Source of the DNA: Pyrinomonadaceae bacterium
GTDB lineage: Bacteria > Acidobacteriota > Blastocatellia > Pyrinomonadales > Pyrinomonadaceae
Assembly (NCBI GenBank): GCA_014379795.1
Contig: JACMLC010000223.1
Location: 1 to 11,715 of the forward strand
DNA: 11,715 nt
Direction: 5' to 3'
This document shows positions 1 through 5,738 of the stretch, piece after piece (positions within the stretch are counted from its first letter, which is position 1; each line of letters begins with the position of its first letter). The position numbers and the translations under genes were made by a program. The notes below the pieces were generated by a model. That model saw only the letters and a list, made by a program, of their open reading frames with translations, ran no database searches and was not told the DNA's origin.

Positions 1-123
1 CAACGATTTTTCAATGAACACTTGCTCAACTTGTTTATTGACAAGTTAGCTTTAGACCTAACTGCGGTAAAAAGTCATCCGCAGTTTGAATATCTCAGAA
101 ATTATGCGGCTGTCGCCGCTTAA
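1..123 (+). CDS. C-terminal fragment of an unknown protein (5' end outside window)
   Basis: Frame 1 is open from the first base and ends at TAA 121-123, giving 40 residues that finish in YLRNYAAVAA. The gene's start lies left of the window. The fragment is mixed hydrophobic and charged (for example HLLNLFIDKLALDL), consistent with an alpha-helical C-terminus, but I recognise no family. The stop sits inside the left arm of an inverted repeat (120-151) and the next gene, moeA, converges on it. A chance open frame of 40 codons is possible. The stop placed exactly at a hairpin, followed by a short convergent gap, favours a real gene end. Confidence 0.5.
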   Translation, partial: QRFFNEHLLNLFIDKLALDLTAVKSHPQFEYLRNYAAVAA

Positions 124-151
124 TTCTGTCCGAACCATTGATCAGAATTAA
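120..151. terminator. Inverted repeat between convergent genes, possible bidirectional terminator
   Basis: TTAATTCTG (120-128) and CAGAATTAA (143-151) are perfect 9-bp arms around a 14-nt loop. The repeat overlaps the stop of the left gene and lies 30 bp beyond the moeA stop, where a shared terminator is expected. There is no long T-tract on the plus side and only a TTTTTATTT run (162-170 in reverse) before it on the moeA side, so termination activity is inferred. Confidence 0.35.
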
Positions 152-180
152 CTTTGAATTCAAATAAAAACTTGAGGCCT

Positions 181-1389
181 TTATCCCGGCAAGCGAACAA
201 TCTTAACTACTGCTCCGGCTTCTAACATCTTCACGCCTTGCGGGACATTAATCAACGCGGTGGCGCGTGCGAAGGCGACAAAGTCGGACGAGCCGCCCCA
301 TTTCAAAGGCGATGCCAGAAGCTGCCCCTCTGCGTTTGTTTCAAGCCGCGCCGGAAGATAACTCTCACGCTCGATGGCTCCTTTGACCTCGCGCGCGAGC
401 AAAGCATGCTCTTCAAGCATCGCTGCCTCTCGCGCTCCCTGCATCGCTCTGAGGGCTGTGCGCGCGAACAGGTTGAAAGTGACTGAGACTGAGACCGGAT
501 TTCCCGGCAGGCCGAAGACGAGCGTTTGCCCCAAGCGCGCGAAGACGGTCGGCTTGCCGGGACGCAGGCTGACGCGCTCGAAAAATATCTCTGCATCCAG
601 CGAGCGCAAAGCAGCCTTTGTAAAATCATAAACGCCCATCGAAACGCCGCCGGATAAAATCAGCGCGTCAGAGCGTGCTGCGGCCTGCGCAATCTCACGC
701 CGCAAGAGTTCCGGGTCATCGCCCGCGAGCGGAAGACGCTCGACACGCGCGCCCGTAAGCGCCGCGTATGCTCCCAATGAATAACTGTTAGAGTCACGTA
801 TCTGATCCGCACCGGGCTTTTGGTTGACTGCAACTAACTCTGTGCCTGTCGCCAGCACTGCGACGCGCGGACGCGCTCCCACGCTGACCTCTGCATAGCC
901 GAATGATGCGAGCGCAGCCATCATCGCTGCATTTATCCTGTCGCCCGCAAGTAGCACAGTCTCGCCAGCCTTGACCTCGCGCGCGCGCGGGATGATGAAC
1001 TGCCCGGGGCTTGTGGCTTTGTCAATTTCGACCAGCGAGCCGTCTTCCATCTCACGCGTTACTTCGACCTGCTGCACGCTGTCCGCGCCTTCGGGCACGG
1101 GCGCGCCGGTCATGATTCGCACGGCCTCGCCCGCGCGCATCTGCCTGTGCCAGCCGGAGCCTGCCGCCGCTTCGCCCACCACGCGCAGCCGCGCCGGAAC
1201 ATTCACAACATCACACGAGCGCAAAGCGTAGCCGTCCATCTGCGCACGGTTGAACGGCGGCAAGTCCGAATCCGCGACCACATCTTCCGCGAGCACGCGA
1301 CCGAGCGCGTCTTCAAGCGCGACGCGCTCAGGCGCAAGCTGTGGCGTCTGTTGTTTGATAATGGCAATGGCTTCGGAAACGGAGATCAT
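181..1389 (-). CDS. moeA: Molybdopterin molybdotransferase MoeA
   Basis: MoeA inserts molybdate into adenylylated molybdopterin in the last step of molybdenum cofactor synthesis in the cytoplasm. The protein is 402 aa from the chosen start, close to the family's usual ~400. Visible family signatures are PPFNRAQMDGYALRS (44-58), MTGAPVPEGAD (93-103), the MoaB/Mog-like core with VLATGTEL (178-185), DSNSY (199-203), SGGVSMGVYDFTK (246-258), RPGKP (276-280) and GLPGNPVS (293-300), followed by the C-terminal beta-domain. The frame stays open 39 bases further upstream to an ATG at 1428, but that extension (MPFQNPKSKIQTQ) is the translation of a tandem heptamer repeat, so I start at the Met of MISVSEA. 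Neither start has a clear Shine-Dalgarno. No other Moco gene is in the window; the divergent neighbour is unrelated. Confidence 0.93.
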   Translation of the reverse strand: MISVSEAIAIIKQQTPQLAPERVALEDALGRVLAEDVVADSDLPPFNRAQMDGYALRSCDVVNVPARLRVVGEAAAGSGWHRQMRAGEAVRIMTGAPVPEGADSVQQVEVTREMEDGSLVEIDKATSPGQFIIPRAREVKAGETVLLAGDRINAAMMAALASFGYAEVSVGARPRVAVLATGTELVAVNQKPGADQIRDSNSYSLGAYAALTGARVERLPLAGDDPELLRREIAQAAARSDALILSGGVSMGVYDFTKAALRSLDAEIFFERVSLRPGKPTVFARLGQTLVFGLPGNPVSVSVTFNLFARTALRAMQGAREAAMLEEHALLAREVKGAIERESYLPARLETNAEGQLLASPLKWGGSSDFVAFARATALINVPQGVKMLEAGAVVKIVRLPG

Positions 1390-1394
1390 TTGAG

Positions 1395-1422
1395 TTTGGA
1401 TTTTAGATTTTGGATTTTGGAA
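1395..1422. repeat. Tandem heptamer repeat TTTGGAT x4 (imperfect)
   Basis: Four consecutive heptamers read TTTGGAT, TTTAGAT, TTTGGAT and TTTGGAA on the plus strand, immediately upstream of the moeA start. On the coding strand they read as TCCAAAA-type units. Similar degenerate heptamer tracts are common in intergenic DNA of some cyanobacteria and other soil or freshwater bacteria. The tract mimics an N-terminal extension of moeA. Confidence 0.75.
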
Positions 1423-1429
1423 TGGCAAA

Positions 1430-1747
1430 CAAAAGCGTGCGTCCGCTGCTCATTAAAAAAAGCTGATGCTGCCAAAGCAGTGAAGCCAACCGGACTTGAA
1501 TTCTTGACATCAAAGGCGGCGGGCGGAAATCGGGTTCGTTAATGAAAGCTAATTTCGGACTCTCTCTTTTCCGTCGCCTAAACCTCCACGCTCAAATTGA
1601 TAACCCGGCAGAAACCGTAAGAATAAATCCCAAATTGCTAAATTAACATAGCTTTTAACTGTATAATTCCGGCTGCGAAAGAGTGTGCAGGCTTTTGCCT
1701 TTGCCGGAATCGAACATAAGACGCCCATTCGATTATGGAGAAGAATA
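1430..1747. other. Divergent intergenic region, about 320 bp
   Basis: This region separates moeA (minus) from the exported-protein gene (plus). I see no RNA gene or convincing short coding sequence. Its right part is AT-rich and holds a good -10 hexamer (TATAAT, 1662-1667). The open frame that continues upstream of the plus-strand gene to 1685 lacks a ribosome binding site and is treated as non-coding leader. Confidence 0.5.
1662..1667 (+). promoter_or_regulatory. Candidate sigma70-type -10 element for the exported-protein gene
   Basis: A consensus TATAAT lies 80 bp upstream of the ATG at 1748 and is preceded by TG. No well-spaced -35 is visible: TTGCTA at 1635-1640 leaves a 21-bp spacer and TTAACA at 1643-1648 leaves 13 bp. 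The TG next to the hexamer may compensate for a weak -35. Confidence 0.35.
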
Positions 1748-2365
1748 ATGATCAAGAAATTAACGCGGCAGATAACAATCGTATCCCTCTTTGCTTTCGT
1801 AGCTTTGACAGCAACAACTGCTTCAGCCCAATCCTCAACCCCGCTCGAACTCCCGAAAATAGAGGAGGCCAAGCACATCGGGATTAGCTTTGCCAACGAC
1901 GGCAGGGGAAGAATCAGAGGCGCGGATAAGACTGGCATGGTTCGCCAGTATCTGGAAATCTGGGCAAATGAAAAACAGCTTCCCAACATAGTGACTTACG
2001 TATTGATCGGCGATGGCGGCCAGACCTTCACGGCGACTTGGGGCAGGGGGCCTGTCAATTCCACAGCCTTTACCTGTCAGGCTGACAAGCTTCCGGAGTT
2101 CGGCGAGAAAAGCGTGTGGGTGGCGATGGTGAACGATGGCGCGCTGGTTTTTCAGGAGATCAATGATGATGCCGTCAAGGGTGTCTTCGACAATCTGATA
2201 CGTGCGCGGCGTGATTATGGCCGGGAGGTGAACGCCAACTTCCAGCGGAGCAATGCCAATACCACAGAGATAAATCTTCTGACCTTCTTCAAAGAGAAGA
2301 ACCGGAAAAAGTGGGCCGAGCAGGGCTGGCTGCATCAGGCCACGACGTGCGTACAGCACTTGTGA
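1748..2365 (+). CDS. Exported protein of unknown function with Sec signal peptide
   Basis: The 205-aa product begins with a typical Sec signal peptide: basic MIKKLTR, a hydrophobic stretch IVSLFAFVALTA, and an ASA-Q cleavage site after about residue 27. The mature part is about 178 aa with no transmembrane segment or lipobox, so a periplasmic or secreted location is inferred. It has two cysteines, C110 and C201, which could form a disulfide. Its middle (roughly 40-150) alternates hydrophobic strands and turns (IGISFAND, TYVLIGDG, SVWVAMVNDG), suggesting an alpha/beta or beta-rich fold; the C-terminal 50 residues look helical. I recognise no family. The ATG at 1748 is chosen over upstream in-frame codons because GGAG (1737-1740) sits 7 bases before it and it begins the signal peptide exactly. 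It appears monocistronic, with a strong hairpin terminator just after the stop. Confidence 0.8.
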   Translation: MIKKLTRQITIVSLFAFVALTATTASAQSSTPLELPKIEEAKHIGISFANDGRGRIRGADKTGMVRQYLEIWANEKQLPNIVTYVLIGDGGQTFTATWGRGPVNSTAFTCQADKLPEFGEKSVWVAMVNDGALVFQEINDDAVKGVFDNLIRARRDYGREVNANFQRSNANTTEINLLTFFKEKNRKKWAEQGWLHQATTCVQHL

Positions 2366-2386
2366 TTTTCCTTGCAAGAGAAAGTA

Positions 2387-2428
2387 AAAGCGGCGGCTCT
2401 TTATTCGATGATAAAGAGCCGCCGCTTT
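2387..2428 (+). terminator. Strong hairpin terminator after the exported-protein gene
   Basis: Perfect 17-bp arms, 2387-2403 and 2412-2428, with GC-rich core GCGGCGGCTC, enclose an 8-nt loop (2404-2411). The hairpin starts 22 bp after the stop at 2365. The arms begin with AAA and end with TTT, and GTTTATT follows, so it can act as an intrinsic terminator though the T-run is interrupted. Confidence 0.8.
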
Positions 2429-2467
2429 GTTTATTGCGAAACTAAAAAGCCGAGAGAAAGACTCTCA

Positions 2468-2571
2468 CGCAAAGGCGCAAAGGCGCAAAGAAGAGAAGAC
2501 GCAAATATGTTAAAGAGTTACTACCTTATGTGCTTTCTTGGCGTCTTCCTTTGCGCCTTTGCGCCTTTGCG
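2468..2571. repeat. Imperfect inverted repeat built from CGCAAAGG units (palindromic intergenic element)
   Basis: The left arm 2468-2490 and right arm 2549-2571 are perfect 23-bp reverse complements, each made of three copies of CGCAAAG/CTTTGCG units. A second inner pair, GAAGACGC (2495-2502) and GCGTCTTC (2541-2548), extends the stem after a 4-nt bulge (AAGA, 2491-2494). The apical loop of about 38 nt is AT-rich. A T8 run follows shortly after the right arm. The form suits a dispersed palindromic repeat (REP or MITE-like) between two genes. It could also fold as a large RNA hairpin in a read-through transcript. Confidence 0.75.
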
Positions 2572-2645
2572 CGAACCTGTCTTTTTTTTAAACTTGAAGC
2601 GATTCTTTTTGTTAGACGGTATTTATGTTATATGGTCGAGCCTGA

Positions 2646-4205
2646 ATGGCAGCAAGACAATTCACTAAGCTCGACGCAATGGTTTTGGCCGCAGTCGTTT
2701 TGATCGGGCTGATACATCTCCCGTATCCGTTTGACGGCGATCAGGCGTTGTTCACCGTCGGCGCAGAGAAGATGAGCCGGGGCGCGATTCTCTATCGTGA
2801 TTTCTGGGATTTGAAGCAGCCGGGCGTCTTTTTCTTTTACCTGCTCGGTGGCCGGTTATTCGGATTTACGGAAGTCGGCATACACACGCTGGAACTGCTG
2901 TACCAGACAGCTTTCGCAATCGTCCTGCTGTTTACTCTCAAGAGCTATTTCGAGAGCCGTGCGATTGCCGCTTTAGTTCCGCTGCTGACAATCGGTTTTT
3001 ATTACGGAGTCACCGGAAGCTGGCATCTCACACAGGTCGAAGGACTCGTCGGCTTTCCTTTGTTTCTTTCGCTCTGGTTTGCCTCCGAAGCTTCGCGGCG
3101 AGAGGGAAGAGGCCGCGCGCAGCGTCTCTTTCTCTCAGGCTTCATGGGAGGCATAGTCCTTCTCTTCAAGCTTCTCTTTCTTCCCTTGCTGCTCGCTTTC
3201 TGGATGGCCGCCATCGCCGATGCCGTCTTGCGAAAGCGAGAAAGAATCCCGGCTGCGCTTCTGAGCATCATTGCGCCAGCCCTTCTCGGCCTGCTGTTGC
3301 CGCTCGCCATCGTCATTGGTTATTTCGCACGTCACAAGACGCTGGGACTCTTGTACTACGTCTGCTTTGAATATCCTTCGAGCGCCATCGCCGCATTGCC
3401 CGGTTGGCGGCTCGGCAGTCTGGCCCAGAGCCTGTTCTGGTTTGCCGCGACCTTTGCGCCTCTGACTGCGCTTGTCTTCGTGTGGGCTTCCAGCGCGGCT
3501 GCAAGCAAACGCACAGAGCTGGCGCGCATGCCGCTTTTGTTCGTGAACCTCGCGCTCTGGTTAGCGCTTGGGTTCTGCGTCATTCTCGTGCAACGCCTCT
3601 CTTGGTGGGACTACCATTACATGTTGTTATTCGTTCCCATAGGCATTCTGGCAGCGAAGGGCTTGGACATTCTCTGGACGCAGGCCAAAGAGGCGAAACC
3701 GTCTCTGGCATCAAAGAAGGGGCGCATCGCAGCGTCTCTCAGCCTTGCTTTATTGTTCTCGCCCGTCCTCGTCTCTTTAACGCGGAAGAGCCTCTCTCTA
3801 ATCACACACGGTTTCGCTTACGGCAAAGAGAGACGCCTCCTGTACCAGAGCGAGATCAGCGGCAGCTATCAGACCGCGCTCTCTGAAACAGAGTTTCTCT
3901 CACAGCCAGACAGCCTGCCCGGCGGTATCTTTGTCGGCGGCAATCCGATCTATTACCATCTCTCAGGCCGCGATCAGGCCATAGCCTCAAACGGCTGGAT
4001 GCTCGAACTTTTTCTCCTCCAACAATGGGCGCAATTAAATGAGCAGCTCGCCCAATCGCCTCCCACTTATATCTTCATCGCCAGAGAATATGCGAAGCTA
4101 GTGCCAGAGCGTTCGCCACAGACAACCAAATTAATTTCAGACCACTACCGCGTCCTGCGCACCAGCCCCGCAGGCGTCTGGTATGTCTTGCAACAAGCGA
4201 GATAG
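2646..4205 (+). CDS. Multi-pass membrane glycosyltransferase, GT39/ArnT-like (GT-C fold)
   Basis: This 519-aa protein has about 11 hydrophobic segments, roughly 12-28, 61-75, 80-98, 107-126, 132-147, 163-192 (probably two), 203-228, 264-283, 296-315, 323-340 and 360-377. A largely soluble C-terminal domain of about 140 aa follows. The first loop after TM1 has DGDQ (30-33) and then YRDFWDLKQPG (50-60), the pattern seen in the family transferring sugars from polyprenyl phosphate to lipid or protein (PMT/ArnT/GT39). The acidic pair usually written D-E is D-x-D here, with D30 and D32 the likely catalytic and metal-binding residues. WWDYHYMLLFVPIG (320-333) fits the conserved late loop and TM. Acceptor and sugar cannot be read from the sequence. 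The ribosome binding site is weak, and Met12 is an alternative start just before TM1. The gene stands alone, with no polysaccharide cluster around it. Confidence 0.8.
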   Translation: MAARQFTKLDAMVLAAVVLIGLIHLPYPFDGDQALFTVGAEKMSRGAILYRDFWDLKQPGVFFFYLLGGRLFGFTEVGIHTLELLYQTAFAIVLLFTLKSYFESRAIAALVPLLTIGFYYGVTGSWHLTQVEGLVGFPLFLSLWFASEASRREGRGRAQRLFLSGFMGGIVLLFKLLFLPLLLAFWMAAIADAVLRKRERIPAALLSIIAPALLGLLLPLAIVIGYFARHKTLGLLYYVCFEYPSSAIAALPGWRLGSLAQSLFWFAATFAPLTALVFVWASSAAASKRTELARMPLLFVNLALWLALGFCVILVQRLSWWDYHYMLLFVPIGILAAKGLDILWTQAKEAKPSLASKKGRIAASLSLALLFSPVLVSLTRKSLSLITHGFAYGKERRLLYQSEISGSYQTALSETEFLSQPDSLPGGIFVGGNPIYYHLSGRDQAIASNGWMLELFLLQQWAQLNEQLAQSPPTYIFIAREYAKLVPERSPQTTKLISDHYRVLRTSPAGVWYVLQQAR

Positions 4206-4361
4206 TGAAAGAGATTCGTTAATGTTCAATCGAGCAGATCAAGATGGATTACATCTGAGGCGACCTTATATTTAAGTTCGGCAAGCAGAAAAAGCCTTGT
4301 CAAGTCACCTTACTTGGCATACATATGCGTCGCTGGAAAACTTCTCAACCGGAGGTCAAGC
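4206..4361. promoter_or_regulatory. Intergenic region with a candidate promoter for the small-ORF cluster
   Basis: TTGTCA (4297-4302) and TACATA (4320-4325) are 17 bp apart, and the spacer holds a short inverted repeat, CAAGT/ACTTG (4301-4305 and 4312-4316), that could be an operator half-site pair. The -10 match is poor (3 of 6), so the promoter is tentative. No terminator hairpin is evident after the glycosyltransferase, so read-through is possible. Confidence 0.3.
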
Positions 4362-4616
4362 ATGGATAAGGTACTGGAGAGGAAAATCAAGAGCATCATC
4401 CGCAACGAAAACGGCCTCGGCAACGAGCGCATCGGTTCCGCTCAAATCCACGACAAACTCACAGCCGCAGGCGTCGAAGCCTCAGCCTCAGAGACCGGCG
4501 AATTCTTGTTGCAGATGGAAAAGGAACGGTTGATTACCGTAGTCCCGCAAGTGGATAAGGAAGCCAAAGAGAAGTACGGCGAATATCTGATTACATGGGT
4601 CAGCAGAAATTTTTAA
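4362..4616 (+). CDS. Small protein, possible winged-helix fold
   Basis: This 84-aa protein starts at an ATG with an excellent Shine-Dalgarno, GGAGGT at 4351-4356, five bases before the start; this decides the start over the upstream codon at 4314. The predicted order is helix (2-14), helix around SAQIHDKLTAAG (26-37), helix around SETGEFLLQMEKERLI (43-58), then a strand-turn-strand ending EYLITWVSRNF. That order resembles a compact winged helix, where the third helix would contact DNA. The match is by eye, and no family name is claimed. It is charged and soluble with no signal peptide. It heads a run of small plus-strand ORFs and might regulate them, but nothing shows this directly. Confidence 0.75.
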   Translation: MDKVLERKIKSIIRNENGLGNERIGSAQIHDKLTAAGVEASASETGEFLLQMEKERLITVVPQVDKEAKEKYGEYLITWVSRNF

Positions 4617-4653
4617 CTTAAAGCTTTGGAACAGGATAGAAAGGGTTATTTAA

Positions 4654-4833
4654 ATGAGCGAAGCCATTAATCCTGAAACTGAATATGCTTTTTTAATGGA
4701 AGAGTATCGTCGGCTCAGTGGCCTAGAGCCTTTGCCTCTCGCCACAAGCATAGTTAATGCTATCCACAACCTACCCTCCTTATTAGATCAAAAGGTCAGC
4801 CTGCTGCTTTTAGTCCATAACCTGTCTTTATGA
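4654..4833 (+). CDS. Small 59-aa protein of unknown function
   Basis: The ORF begins MSEAINPETEYAFLMEEYRRLSG and ends in a leucine-rich tail, SLLLLVHNLSL. AAAGGG just upstream (4640-4645) is a reasonable ribosome binding site eight bases before the ATG, and the same AAAGGG(G)T-A-ATTAAA arrangement precedes the 61-aa gene at 4915. The N-terminal half is acidic and helical; the C-terminal half is hydrophobic and could be an amphipathic or membrane-associated helix. This two-part design resembles a leader-plus-core or small membrane-active peptide, but no maturation enzyme is visible nearby. It could instead be the 5' remnant of a longer gene. Its AT-richer composition differs from the flanking genes. 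Confidence 0.45.
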   Translation: MSEAINPETEYAFLMEEYRRLSGLEPLPLATSIVNAIHNLPSLLDQKVSLLLLVHNLSL

Positions 4834-4892
4834 AAAAACAACAATTGGAAATGAAAGTGGCAAAATTAAAGTCTATTTTATTTGCAGCTTAA
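4830..4892 (+). CDS. Putative 20-aa peptide ORF overlapping the 59-aa ORF
   Basis: An ATG at 4830 overlaps the preceding stop as ATGA, the classic arrangement for translational coupling. The frame runs 20 codons to TAA at 4890-4892: M-K-K-Q-Q-L-E-M-K-V-A-K-L-K, then hydrophobic SILFAA. The peptide is cationic then hydrophobic. It is too short to judge by composition; it may be a genuine coupled micropeptide, the tail of the preceding frame after a frameshift, or chance. Confidence 0.25.
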   Translation: MKKQQLEMKVAKLKSILFAA

Positions 4893-4914
4893 AGCTAGAA
4901 AAGGGGTAATTAAA

Positions 4915-5100
4915 ATGGCAGAAGATGATGGAAAAGATGTTGTATCTACAACCGTTGAGACTAATGAGGACGGTTCCAAGGAAGCTACAGCTACCACCTC
5001 AGACGGTTCTACGGGAAGCGGCTCAAGTTCAGACGGTCTACTTTCAGGCGCAGATGCGGGAGAGGCAGTTTCAGAAGCAGCAAGTGACGCCAAATCCTAA
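4915..5100 (+). CDS. Small acidic, low-complexity protein rich in Ser, Gly, Asp, Thr and Ala
   Basis: The 61-aa product starts MAEDDGKDVVSTTVETNEDG and continues with a Ser/Gly/Asp-rich middle (29-45, including GSTGSGSSSDG) and an Ala/Glu/Asp-rich tail ending ASDAKS. It has no Cys, Trp, Phe or Tyr and very few large hydrophobics, so it is probably disordered. The ATG at 4915 is selected over the track upstream to 4882 because AAGGGG (4901-4906) sits 8 bases before it. A GAAA-tetraloop terminator follows 30 bp after the stop. Function is unknown; a disordered linker-like, secreted or precursor peptide are all possible. Confidence 0.6.
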   Translation: MAEDDGKDVVSTTVETNEDGSKEATATTSDGSTGSGSSSDGLLSGADAGEAVSEAASDAKS

Positions 5101-5129
5101 ATAAGGGATGGCGAAACGTGTTTTGGCTG

Positions 5130-5155
5130 GTGCGGTGGAAACGCCGCACTTTTCA
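5130..5155 (+). terminator. Intrinsic terminator with GAAA tetraloop closing the small-ORF cluster
   Basis: GTGCGGTG (5130-5137) pairs with CGCCGCAC (5142-5149), with one T-G wobble, around a stable GAAA tetraloop (5138-5141). TTTTCATTTT follows directly. Position and form are those of a rho-independent terminator for the gene ending at 5100. Confidence 0.85.
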
Positions 5156-5209
5156 TTTTGAGTTATTCACAAACTATACTCTTGAAAACCGACCATACTC
5201 CCAAAAATA

Positions 5210-5237
5210 AAAAGGCCGCTCTTGCGAGCGACCTTTT
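5210..5237. terminator. Bidirectional terminator between convergent gene groups
   Basis: AAAAGGCCGCTC (5210-5221) pairs with GAGCGACCTTTT (5226-5237), one mismatch, around a TTGC loop. T-rich ends occur on both strands, so it can stop plus-strand read-through from the small-ORF cluster and minus-strand transcription from the nucleotidyltransferase remnant, whose stop is 19 bp away. Confidence 0.8.
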
Positions 5238-5255
5238 ATACCCACTTTTAATGGA

Positions 5256-5357
5256 CTAATAAGCCGAGCCGTGGATAGTTACCGCCAGACCGCCCACGAT
5301 GACGAATCGTACCCGCGCGTCGGCGAGCGTGACTAGCGCCCTCTCGAAGTCAATCAA
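5256..5357 (-). pseudogene. Truncated minimal nucleotidyltransferase (N-terminal remnant)
   Basis: The frame encodes L-I-D-F-E-R-A-L-V-T, then LADARVRFVIVGGLAVTIHG and SAY, then TAG at 5256-5258. The GGLAVTIHGSA segment is the glycine-rich N-terminal signature of minimal nucleotidyltransferases (MNT and AbiEii-like proteins), in which the catalytic D-x-D should follow about 5-10 residues later. Here the frame stops first and the next bases lead straight into a terminator, so only 33 residues remain and no catalysis is possible. The start is a TTG that overlaps the upstream stop as TTGA, with AGGAG five to six bases before it, so the ancestral pair was translationally coupled. Such enzymes often form toxin-antitoxin or nucleotide-modification pairs with a small upstream partner. 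Confidence 0.7.
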
Positions 5358-5593
5358 GTGCGCTCCTTCTGTGCAGCAGAGGTTTGTCTAGCAGGAGCAG
5401 GTGTTCTTTGACGGTGAGCTTTACCGCGCATAGCTTCCAAGCCCCGGATCGCTCTTTGCAGATCGCGGACGCGCTCCTCGGGCGTGAGCCGTAGCCGCTC
5501 TATCAGCAGCGTCAGGTCGCTGCCATAGGCGCGGGCTGCCTCGACGCGACTGCCCGGTTGCGGGTAGAGAAGTTTTTCCTCAAACGAATTCAC
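5354..5593 (-). CDS. Small helical partner protein upstream of the nucleotidyltransferase remnant
   Basis: The 79-aa product has a conserved-looking core, P-G-S-R-V-E-A-A-R-A-Y-G-S-D-L-T-L-L-I-E followed by RLRLTPEERVRDLQRAIRGLEAMRG (about 13-57), then a basic Ala/Pro/Arg/Gln tail. The LTPEER-helix pattern is typical of small proteins encoded just before minimal nucleotidyltransferases. The GTG at 5593 is preferred over the TTG at 5629 because a sigma70-like promoter occupies 5601-5629, which would place the transcript start on or next to that GTG. Its stop overlaps the next gene's start by four bases. With the partner truncated, the gene is probably a relic or an orphan antitoxin-like gene. 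The antitoxin role is inference. Confidence 0.6.
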   Translation of the reverse strand: MNSFEEKLLYPQPGSRVEAARAYGSDLTLLIERLRLTPEERVRDLQRAIRGLEAMRGKAHRQRTPAPARQTSAAQKERT

Positions 5594-5738
5594 GAATAGT
5601 ATTGTACTGCTTGAGTTGAAGAGGTTCAAAGATAACTGAACTTTTAACCCTGTACATGCGCGCTAAAAGTAAACGCCTGACACGCATAATCCGCTCGCTG
5701 TCGGCAAGTATCGAGTCAAAAGAGTATTTACCTGGCAT
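5580..5738 (-). CDS. Doubtful 52-aa ORF upstream of the partner gene
   Basis: An ATG at 5738 with AGGAG ten bases upstream (5753-5749) opens a 52-codon frame: M-P-G-K-Y-S-F-D-S-I-L-A-D-S-E-R-I-M-R-V, then RRLLLARMYRVKSS and a tail ending REFV. It overlaps the GTG start of the partner gene by 14 bases. The arginine-rich middle could be a small basic helix. Against it, the best promoter in the region lies inside the frame. I recognise no family. Confidence 0.25.
   Translation of the reverse strand: MPGKYSFDSILADSERIMRVRRLLLARMYRVKSSVIFEPLQLKQYNTIREFV
5601..5629 (-). promoter_or_regulatory. Sigma70-like promoter of the partner/nucleotidyltransferase pair
   Basis: Reading the minus strand, TTGAAC (5629-5624) is followed by exactly 17 bases and then TACAAT (5606-5601). 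Only 7 bases separate the -10 from the GTG at 5593-5591, so the expected transcript begins at or beside the start codon and is leaderless. No Shine-Dalgarno precedes that GTG, in agreement. Confidence 0.6.

Noticed and set aside
1504..1509. TTGACA hexamer upstream of the exported-protein gene
   Set aside because: At 16-18 bp downstream there is only GC-rich sequence with no -10-like hexamer.
1549..1989. 146-codon minus-strand frame opposite the exported-protein gene
   Set aside because: It overlaps a gene with a ribosome binding site and signal peptide, and its product has no recognisable features.
2372..2668. 98-codon plus-strand frame
   Set aside because: It runs through the terminator hairpin and the CGCAAAGG palindrome; its sequence is the translation of repeats.
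3404..3886. 160-codon plus-strand frame inside the glycosyltransferase gene
   Set aside because: Shadow frame; the glycosyltransferase frame shows consistent membrane segments and family motifs.
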